The notes under the pieces: generated by a model
Told to the model about the DNA's origin: nothing
Databases searched by the model: none
The model's input: only the letters and a program-made list of their open reading frames with translations
Shown: positions 8,614-13,663 of the stretch, piece after piece
How positions within the stretch are numbered: position 1 is the stretch's first letter
Layout of the letters: the number at the start of each line of letters is the position of its first letter
Source: Oscillospiraceae bacterium
GTDB taxonomy: Bacteria; Bacillota; Clostridia; Oscillospirales; Ruminococcaceae
Direction: 5' to 3'
DNA: 13,663 bases
NCBI GenBank assembly: GCA_016302225.1
Contig: JAEDOB010000025.1
Span: forward strand, 1 to 13,663
Translations under genes and position numbers: made by a program

Positions 8614-9257
8614 AAACGGCAGGCAAACTCCTTATTTTCCTCGGAAAGGTACTTTTTCAGCGGACATTCGGCGCATTTCGGGTTTCTTGCACGGCAGTAG
8701 TCACGTCCGAAAATAACCATTCTATGGCAGAAATCAGAGGATTTTTCGGGCGGGATAAGCTTGCGAAGCTCCTCCTCCACCTTTGGCGGCTCGGTCTTAT
8801 CGGTAAGCCTTAGCCGTCCGCAGATGCGTATAAAATGCGTATCGGTGACGATGGCGGGGAGATGATGAACGTCCCCCATAATAAGGTTTGCGGTCTTTCG
8901 TCCGATACCGGGAAGGGTGGTCAGCTCCTCGATAGTTTTGGGAATTTCCCCGCCGTAACGCTCGGAAAGTGCCTTCATCATTCCCACAATGCTTTCCGCC
9001 TTTGTCTTGTAAAGTCCGCAGGGACGGACAATTTCAGCCACCTCGTCAACATTTGCATTGGCGAAAGCTTCAATGGACGTGTAACGGGCAAACAGCTCCT
9101 TTGTGACCACATTCACCCGCTCATCGGTGCATTGTGCGGACAGTCTGCCCGCTATCATCAGCTCATAGGGCTTGCTGTAAACCAGCGAGCATTTCGCATC
9201 GGGATAGATGCTTTCCAGCCCCGAAACAGCCGCCAGCGCACGCTGCTTCTTAGTCAT
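8610..9257 (-). CDS. nth: endonuclease III, base-excision DNA glycosylase/AP lyase
   Basis: Removes oxidised pyrimidines and nicks abasic sites. The 215-residue length is typical. Motifs are SAQCTDERVN (40-49), the helix-hairpin-helix LPGIGRKTAN (115-124) with catalytic Lys121, and TDTH (138-141) with catalytic Asp139. The C-terminal iron-sulfur loop has Cys188, Cys195 and Cys198 in the standard C-x6-C-x2-C spacing, but the fourth cysteine expected after five more residues is Leu204. The only later cysteine is Cys213, three residues from the end. The start has GGAGGAAGG just upstream and overlaps the previous gene by 8 bases. With recQ and the Nudix gene it gives the operon a DNA-maintenance flavour. 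Confidence 0.95.
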   Translation of the reverse strand: MTKKQRALAAVSGLESIYPDAKCSLVYSKPYELMIAGRLSAQCTDERVNVVTKELFARYTSIEAFANANVDEVAEIVRPCGLYKTKAESIVGMMKALSERYGGEIPKTIEELTTLPGIGRKTANLIMGDVHHLPAIVTDTHFIRICGRLRLTDKTEPPKVEEELRKLIPPEKSSDFCHRMVIFGRDYCRARNPKCAECPLKKYLSEENKEFACRL

Positions 9258-10059
9258 TGCCCTTCCTCCGTTTCAGAATTTCCTTGTTGGCAGCCTCTAA
9301 GACCGCCTTGTCCTGGGGGTAATTCAGCTTTGCCATGGCGTCCTCGTAATTCAGTATCCAATGTGCACCAAGCTCTTCCTCCTGTATTTTCAGAGAATCT
9401 CCCCCGTACTGTCCCACGAAATAGACGCAGTTTTTGCGTATGCCGTTTGGCAGCGTAAACGAGTAGGCAAAGCGGAAGTTCTCCCACGGTTCAACGTTCA
9501 GCCCCGTTTCCTCCAAAACCTCACGAATGGCAGTTTCCCGCTCGGTTTCGTTCAGCTCGATATGACCCTTCGGAAAGCCTATGTGACCGCTGTCCGCATT
9601 CTGAACAAGGAGGAACTTCACCTCGCCGTTTTCCTCGGTAAAGCAGACCGTTCCGCAGGTCTTTTCGTAAAGGCAGACAGCCTCGGTATGATAAAACTGC
9701 TCCTGAAAATGGGTTTCCCTGAGCATATAAGGCTCGTAAAGAAGGGGCTTGTCCATGGTGTCACCTTCAAGATATTCCTCGGGGACTGCACACCATTTGT
9801 CCTCGTTGTCATCGCTCCTGAGAAGCACCCCCACAATAACGCCCCGACAGCTTTCAACGGGTGTATTGCAGCCCAGCATATAAACGTCCTGACACTCTCC
9901 GTCGCCTGCCACAAGCCCTTCCACATAGCCGTAATTTATGGGATAGATAATATCCTCATGCTTTGGGTGGACAGTCCCCGCAGGTCTGTCAATGGTAATA
10001 TCAAAAACCTTGCCGAGATAGGAAAGGTCGCCTTTTTTTATTTGTACAGATACTGACAT
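9250..10059 (-). CDS. fusion of inorganic-pyrophosphatase-like domain and Nudix hydrolase
   Basis: A 269-residue two-domain protein. Residues about 12-95 resemble the short inorganic-pyrophosphatase-like domain of Clostridia: ITIDRPAGTVHPKH (21-34), IYPINYGYV (38-46), then GDGECQDVYML (52-62), which keeps the first and last acidic residues of the pyrophosphatase signature DxDPxD but has Glu, Cys and Gln between. Residues about 125-260 are a Nudix domain with a complete Nudix box (165-187): Gly165, Glu171, and REVLEETGL at 179-187. It probably hydrolyses nucleoside diphosphate-linked compounds, perhaps dinucleoside tetraphosphates, judging from the GFPKGH lead-in. Whether the first domain is active is unclear. 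GGAGG at 10068-10072 sets the start. The gene lies 16 bases after the CPBP gene and overlaps nth by 8 bases. Confidence 0.9.
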   Translation of the reverse strand: MSVSVQIKKGDLSYLGKVFDITIDRPAGTVHPKHEDIIYPINYGYVEGLVAGDGECQDVYMLGCNTPVESCRGVIVGVLLRSDDNEDKWCAVPEEYLEGDTMDKPLLYEPYMLRETHFQEQFYHTEAVCLYEKTCGTVCFTEENGEVKFLLVQNADSGHIGFPKGHIELNETERETAIREVLEETGLNVEPWENFRFAYSFTLPNGIRKNCVYFVGQYGGDSLKIQEEELGAHWILNYEDAMAKLNYPQDKAVLEAANKEILKRRKGND

Positions 10060-10075
10060 TTTTATTTCCTCCGAA

Positions 10076-11098
10076 TCAGACGGGTTCGATACCCGAAATT
10101 ATTGTAAGCAGCATAATTGCCATAAATACCCACACAGGTACGCTTGAAAAGAAGATGGGAACGTCCCTTCTGCGGTGATATTCCGTCCTTGCGGGCAGTC
10201 TGTCCATACCCGACCTTTTTTCCCATTTAAGGAAGATAACAGCGCAGATTATTGCAATAACGGGTATGGAAAATATCCACACGTTGAATATAGTGTTTGC
10301 AGCCATTTCGTCATACTGCTCATAGATAGCTATACATTCTATAATGGTATTTGCGGTAATGTGGCAGATAAGCGAAGGTATGATCGACTTGCTTTTTACG
10401 GTAATATATCCAAGCCATAAGCCCCCCGCAAAGCCCAGCAGAAACTGCAAAAGATTCTGATGCCACAGACCGAAAAACAGTGCCGAGGCAAAAATCGCAA
10501 ACCGTGTGCTGACCTTTGACATTCTCGAAAGCAGACACCCGCGGAATAAAAGCTCCTCAAAAAGCGGTGCTGTCACCGACGAAGTGATTATGCCGAGGAC
10601 AGCCATTCGCATGCTTTCCTCCTGCTCATATTCAAGTGACGGAAAGCCCAGCCCCACCGCATCAAAGCCCGTCATAATAAGACTTTGAAGGATTATGCAG
10701 GCTGCCTGTATTCCCAGAAAAATAACTACCGAAAGCAGGATAAATCCGCCCGATGTATCTCCGACAGAAAAATAGCTTTTCAGCTTTTCGCCGCCCGTAA
10801 ACCGTTCGATAAGGATAACGATAATTGTGGCGATAGTGGGTGAAAAATAGGACACTATGGTATCGTAAAAGCCATAGAAATTCGGATCTCCCGACATAAG
10901 CCCCATGGAACCCCATATTCCCATCCAGACCAGCGCAACAGCCATCATAATGCCAAACGCCGCCAGAAGCAGCCAGCCGCAGCTGCTGTAAACCGACTTT
11001 ATCCTCTTTTTTTCCTGCAAGGTCGGCTCATAGGGCGAAACAGGCGGGTAGTAGGGCTGATAGCCGTTGTAATTGTTGTAACCGTAATTATTCTGCAT
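10076..11098 (-). CDS. CPBP family intramembrane metalloprotease
   Basis: A 340-residue multi-pass membrane protein of the CPBP (Abi/CAAX-protease-like) family. All three family motifs are present: EELLFR (181-186), FGLWH (209-213) and HITAN (246-250), which would supply metal-binding and catalytic residues inside the membrane. About eight hydrophobic helices are seen from residue 41 on. The first 28 residues are rich in Tyr, Asn and Pro and probably form a disordered cytoplasmic tail. The start at 11098 is chosen because the tail begins cleanly there and AAGGA lies about 11 bases upstream; an in-frame ATG at 11137 would overlap the previous gene by 50 bases. With the chosen start the overlap is 11 bases. 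Family members process prenylated proteins, peptides or regulators; the substrate here is unknown. Confidence 0.9.
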   Translation of the reverse strand: MQNNYGYNNYNGYQPYYPPVSPYEPTLQEKKRIKSVYSSCGWLLLAAFGIMMAVALVWMGIWGSMGLMSGDPNFYGFYDTIVSYFSPTIATIIVILIERFTGGEKLKSYFSVGDTSGGFILLSVVIFLGIQAACIILQSLIMTGFDAVGLGFPSLEYEQEESMRMAVLGIITSSVTAPLFEELLFRGCLLSRMSKVSTRFAIFASALFFGLWHQNLLQFLLGFAGGLWLGYITVKSKSIIPSLICHITANTIIECIAIYEQYDEMAANTIFNVWIFSIPVIAIICAVIFLKWEKRSGMDRLPARTEYHRRRDVPIFFSSVPVWVFMAIMLLTIISGIEPV

Positions 11099-11408
11099 TG
11101 ATATTTGTTTCCTTTCCGCTGCGGTTTTCCGAAGCAAGCCTTAGAATTTCGGCGTAAATGCCCGCCACAGCCTGATATAATTCGGGGGGTATGCCCTCGC
11201 CGATTTTCAGCATTGTAAGCAGTGCGGCGGCGGAATCGTCCCTGTAAACGGGAACTCCGCTTTCGTCGGCTAATTCGATTATCCTCTCGGCGACCTTGCC
11301 GTGTCCCGAAGCAACCACAACGGGTGCCGAATCCTTTTCGGGACTGTATTTCAGGGCAACTGCGGAGCTTTCCGCACCGCTGCGCCGCCTTTTTTCAGAC
11401 CTTGACAT
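11088..11408 (-). CDS. free-standing FlhB C-terminal domain protein (FlhX/YlqH-like)
   Basis: A 106-residue protein equivalent to the cytoplasmic C-terminal domain of the export switch protein FlhB/YscU, without its membrane part. Recognisable pieces are AVALKY (16-21), APVVVASGHGKVAERI (28-43), VPVYRDD (52-58) and IGEGIPPELYQAVA (68-81). In full-length FlhB the AVALKY segment directly follows the self-cleaving NPTH motif; here the matching positions read GAESS, so no cleavage site exists and the protein mimics the already-cleaved fragment. B. subtilis YlqH is a known example of this type. GGAG lies eight bases before the ATG, and the start overlaps the FliK-like gene by 14 bases, implying joint function. 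No other flagellar gene is in view. Confidence 0.9.
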   Translation of the reverse strand: MSRSEKRRRSGAESSAVALKYSPEKDSAPVVVASGHGKVAERIIELADESGVPVYRDDSAAALLTMLKIGEGIPPELYQAVAGIYAEILRLASENRSGKETNINAE

Positions 11409-13338
11409 TCAGACCACTCCTTTTTTCCTTTATGGACGGAAATACCTGTTCAAGGCTCCTGCGCTCTCTAAGCGTCGATACATTGGTTTTCTTGACCTGA
11501 TAGCCGCAGGACGCCGCTATTTTGGGGATAGCCGTTTTCATGGGTGCAAACACGTTTTCCGTTCCCGACGGGCAAAGGAGCATAACATCTAGGTATTCGT
11601 TCTTTGCATATATCTCCATTTCAAATGCACCCACATTTTCAACATCAAAGCTGAGAAAGATGTGGCTGCCCGTTCCCCCGTCCCTGTCGGTGACAGTCCC
11701 CGCTGCGCCGTTGTCCGCCCACAGCTCGCCGTATGCACGGACACCCTTTGCCTCCATGGGCATGAGCATATGCAGCAGCGGCGTTTCCGCACCGGGAGTT
11801 GTAAGCATATTTTCCGCAAGGACCGCCTTGTTCATACCCGAAAGTGCCTTTAGTATGGGGTCGTCAATATTCTTCGAAAGAAAATCCGTAAAGGTTTCCA
11901 TGGACGACGGCGGCTTGTAGACCGTACCGTCCTTATTGGACAACGCCTCCAGAGCTTCATTCAGCTTGTGGGCTGCGGACATTTTTATCTCCTCATTTTC
12001 AATGCTGTTGAGGATAGTGCCCAGCCTGTCCGCCAGCGCATTCAGGTCGCCGCTTTGGGAAAAGCCCTCAATCAGCTTTTCCGCCGCCGCACCGTCCGAC
12101 GAGGGCAGCAGCTCGGAAAGCACGGTTTTCAGTGCTTCTTCGGGCCTTGCGGCGTCCACATTTACGTTTGAAAGGAATGCCCTGACCGTTTCGGGCTTCA
12201 TATCAGAAGTATGTATGGCGGCGTTTTTGGAAAGCCTTGCAGTGACCATCGCCATTACCGTTTCCATGGAAACCTTTGCTGAGGGGTTTTCCGAAACGGC
12301 TGCTTCACTGTTTGCCGTGAGATTTTCCGATGCGTTTTGGGTGATGTTTTCCGACGGGGTTTTAGAAGCATTTTCCGCAGACGCAGCCTGAGAATTCAGA
12401 TCTGCCTGCTTGTCCCCTGCGAAAATATCCGACGAAAGCAAGGCTGCCTTCAAATCCGCAGGCATGGGGCTTTTCCCGACGAAATCCGCAAAAAGCTTTG
12501 TAAATGCCGCCTTGCCCTCCTCCCCCGCTATCATGTCACGTAGATTGGAGAAAGCGTCCCTAAGCGGCTCCGAACCCGATGTAAATCTCGAAAGATTATG
12601 CTTGACGATGGGGATAATATCCCGCATTTTATCGCTGAGAAGCAGGCTCTGTGACGCATTTTCCAGCGAGGACAGGACTGCCTGCTTTATCTCGGGAAAG
12701 TTCTTCGAAGCGTCCGCCGAGGACAGGTCTGCGGCAATGTTCATAAACTGCGCCGAAAGCTGCCTGTTAGGAGCAAGCTCCTCCGCCATAAATTTCATAT
12801 TCGCCGCCAGAGAATTCAGTACCTCCCGCTGAGAGCATGCCGCCGACGAGTTTTTCAGCAGACTGAAAACCGCCGACTTTAGCTCCGCAGAATCGGGATT
12901 TGCCTTTATCATATTCCGCACGGCGTCCCACATTTTCCCCTGAAACAGGGTGACGTTCTTCTGCTGGCTGACAAGGTCGTCCGCCGCAGATTCGGGAGTC
13001 TGCATTATCTCCGAGGCAAATTCCGTTACCTTGTTAAGAAGCTCCTCGTTTCCCTCGCCCTTTATCATGGACACAGTTTCCGAGCTGAGCAAAGATTTCA
13101 GGGTTTCCACCGCAGCCTTGGGGTTGTTGGTCAGCTCCTTGGCAATGTTCAGCAGATTGGAATTTTCGGAAAAATCGGAGTTTTCCTGCTTGTACTGCTC
13201 AGAACGGTCGTTGGTCTTGATTATCTTGTTCATATCCGCAAGCTCAAACACCACATCATTCTGCACGGGGGGCTGCTTGACCGAGTGAACATAGTTTTTC
13301 GGAACTATTGGGGTAGTCAGCTGTATCAGGTCTGCCAT
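11395..13338 (-). CDS. FliK-like hook-length-control homologue
   Basis: A 647-residue, largely helical, Ala/Ser/Glu/Asn-rich protein. The last part (about 520-622) resembles the C-terminal domain of flagellar FliK: LLHMLMPMEA, then FLSFDVENVGAFEMEIYAK, and finally a helix ending in CGYQVKKTNV. In flagellated bacteria this domain contacts the FlhB C-terminal domain to switch export substrate. The next gene encodes exactly such a domain and overlaps by 14 bases, so the two probably interact. The N-terminal 300 residues are helical repeats of no recognised family. A low-complexity linker with 8-residue repeats lies at about 318-355. The arrangement resembles ylqG-ylqH of B. subtilis. First gene of the - strand operon; the start ATG is preceded by AGGA about 13 bases away, a weak site. 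Classical FliK is shorter, about 400-500 residues. Confidence 0.75.
   Translation of the reverse strand: MADLIQLTTPIVPKNYVHSVKQPPVQNDVVFELADMNKIIKTNDRSEQYKQENSDFSENSNLLNIAKELTNNPKAAVETLKSLLSSETVSMIKGEGNEELLNKVTEFASEIMQTPESAADDLVSQQKNVTLFQGKMWDAVRNMIKANPDSAELKSAVFSLLKNSSAACSQREVLNSLAANMKFMAEELAPNRQLSAQFMNIAADLSSADASKNFPEIKQAVLSSLENASQSLLLSDKMRDIIPIVKHNLSRFTSGSEPLRDAFSNLRDMIAGEEGKAAFTKLFADFVGKSPMPADLKAALLSSDIFAGDKQADLNSQAASAENASKTPSENITQNASENLTANSEAAVSENPSAKVSMETVMAMVTARLSKNAAIHTSDMKPETVRAFLSNVNVDAARPEEALKTVLSELLPSSDGAAAEKLIEGFSQSGDLNALADRLGTILNSIENEEIKMSAAHKLNEALEALSNKDGTVYKPPSSMETFTDFLSKNIDDPILKALSGMNKAVLAENMLTTPGAETPLLHMLMPMEAKGVRAYGELWADNGAAGTVTDRDGGTGSHIFLSFDVENVGAFEMEIYAKNEYLDVMLLCPSGTENVFAPMKTAIPKIAASCGYQVKKTNVSTLRERRSLEQVFPSIKEKRSGLNVKV
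12287..12377 (-). repeat. degenerate 8-residue SEN repeats in the FliK-like linker
   Basis: The + strand word TTTTCCG recurs at 12287, 12323, 12347 and 12371, spaced 36, 24 and 24 bases, all multiples of 12 and in frame. It encodes SEN or AEN at the start of octapeptide-like units (AENASKTP, SENITQNA, SENLTANS, SENPSAK). This looks like a flexible linker grown by small in-frame duplications. Confidence 0.7.
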
Positions 13339-13417
13339 ATCATCATCTCGTTCCTAAATGTAAATTTTTCTTTAATTTCTGACGTTTTTTAATCCATCAT
13401 TTGGCAATCGCACTGCT

Positions 13418-13447
13418 ATTATAAATAAAATTTGTCAAAATAACCAA
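13418..13447 (-). promoter_or_regulatory. candidate promoter for the eight-gene - strand operon
   Basis: Read on the - strand, TATAAT (13423-13418) is a perfect -10 box, with TTGGTT (13447-13442) as a weak -35 box 18 nt upstream. Transcription would start near 13411, leaving an untranslated leader of about 73 bases before the FliK-like gene. A perfect TTGACA (13438-13433) is also present but only 9 nt from the -10 box, too close to act as its partner. Confidence 0.4.
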
Positions 13448-13504
13448 ATTTCGGCTTGTAAATTTTTAATGTTTATTTGTTTAATATAACATTTTGGGCT
13501 TGTA
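13440..13504 (+). repeat. pair of imperfect direct repeats, 44 bp apart
   Basis: ATAAC followed by an AT-rich spacer and GGCTTGTA occurs at 13440-13460 (spacer of 8) and again at 13486-13504 (spacer of 6). The GGCTTGTA words start 44 bases apart, about four DNA turns. The first copy overlaps the proposed -35 box of the - strand operon promoter; the second overlaps the -35 box of the + strand candidate. They could be binding sites for a regulator. Confidence 0.4.
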
Positions 13505-13528
13505 GTTATCCGAATTTTATTGTATAAT
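13500..13528 (+). promoter_or_regulatory. candidate rightward promoter
   Basis: TTGTAG (13500-13505) and a perfect TATAAT (13523-13528) are separated by the ideal 17 nt. Transcription would begin near 13535 and run out of the window to the right. The surrounding DNA is AT rich, so chance matches are likely, and the -35 box keeps only TTG of the consensus. Confidence 0.35.
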
Positions 13529-13552
13529 ATAAATATATGAACCACCGCAGCA

Positions 13553-13640
13553 AATATAAGCGGTCGGTATTATGCACTAAGCATACATTTCGGTTATACA
13601 TTTGCAGCGCAGACGGCTCCTGCACTCGCCTACTTATATT
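13553..13640 (-). ncRNA. possible structured RNA or operon leader element
   Basis: Read on the - strand, AATATAAG (13640-13633) can pair with CTTATATT (13560-13553), closing a loop that holds two hairpins. One has stem AGTGCAG/CTGCGCT with a 7-base loop (13626-13606); the other is TATGC/GCATA with a 5-base loop (13585-13571). The first hairpin has a G-U pair on the - strand but a C-A mismatch on the + strand, favouring - strand transcription. A perfect TATAAT (13643-13638) overlaps the start of the closing helix. No match to a known RNA family was recognised. Confidence 0.3.
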
Positions 13641-13663
13641 ATATAGTATTACAGCCGATTTTG

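Larger units (their letters stand above)
13339..13663. other. gene-free AT-rich intergenic region (325 bp)
   Basis: No convincing protein gene is present on either strand up to the right edge. The stretch 13339-13540 is strongly AT rich and holds two imperfect direct repeats and candidate promoters for both directions. The stretch 13541-13630 is less AT rich and can form a closing helix with inner hairpins. It could contain the leader of the eight-gene - strand operon, a small RNA gene, or part of a dispersed intergenic element. What lies beyond the window would decide which. Confidence 0.6.

Noticed and set aside
11099..11137. Longer start for the CPBP protease gene
   Set aside because: The extra 13 residues lie within the FlhB-like gene and have no family support; 11098 has a ribosome binding site and an 11-base overlap.
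13479..13496. Rex-operator-like word TTGTTTAATATAACATT
   Set aside because: The half-sites have the wrong spacing for the TTGTTAA-N4-TTAACAA consensus; only TGTT/AACA matches in an AT-rich context.
13506..13601. 31-codon - strand open frame in the right-edge region
   Set aside because: The only purine-rich site, GGAG, is too far from the ATG, and the peptide has no recognisable features.
13537..13663. 42-codon + strand frame open to the window edge
   Set aside because: No ribosome binding site precedes the ATG, which lies right behind the candidate -10 box; composition is unlike the neighbouring genes.
1..13663. Defence system, CRISPR array, prophage or mobile element
   Set aside because: No repeat arrays, transposase, integrase, toxin-antitoxin or phage genes were recognised. 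The CPBP protease family is sometimes linked to phage abortive infection by name, but nothing around it supports that role.

Overview
The window looks like chromosomal DNA from a Gram-positive Clostridia species. The protein style (an IDH1-like isocitrate dehydrogenase followed by rex, DUF58/transglutaminase proteins, an orphan FliK/FlhB pair), the moderate GC content and the strong GGAGG ribosome binding sites suggest Oscillospiraceae/Ruminococcus-like. This is inferred from remembered family likeness, not from a search. No phage, transposon, CRISPR array, tRNA or rRNA gene was seen.

Left part, + strand (1-2512): the 3' end of a membrane-protein gene, a 121-residue three-helix membrane protein of unknown function, NADP-type isocitrate dehydrogenase (icd), and five bases later the redox-sensing repressor gene rex. 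A 12-bp GC-rich hairpin with T-runs on both sides (2520-2557) ends this unit and also the converging one.

Main part, - strand (13338 down to 2556): eight genes in one direction, each overlapping the next by 4-14 nt or separated by 12-16 nt, so very probably one long operon. In transcription order they are a FliK-like hook-length-control homologue, a free-standing FlhB C-terminal domain (FlhX/YlqH type), a CPBP-family membrane protease, a pyrophosphatase-like/Nudix fusion, endonuclease III (nth), a DUF58 protein, a membrane transglutaminase-like protein, and a RecQ helicase with an extra C-terminal region. The content is mixed: two DNA-repair genes, one nucleotide-hygiene gene, a DUF58/transglutaminase cell-envelope pair and an export-switch-like pair.

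Right edge (13339-13663): an AT-rich gene-free stretch. It holds candidate promoters, a pair of imperfect direct repeats 44 bp apart, and a region that can fold into a closing helix with two inner hairpins, fitting - strand RNA better than + strand RNA. It may be the leader of the eight-gene operon or a separate small RNA, and it is the least explained part of the window.

No clearly new multi-gene system is visible. The points most worth a second look are the orphan FliK/FlhB-C pair, the structured right-edge region, the endonuclease III that lacks the usual fourth cluster cysteine, and the pyrophosphatase-Nudix fusion.
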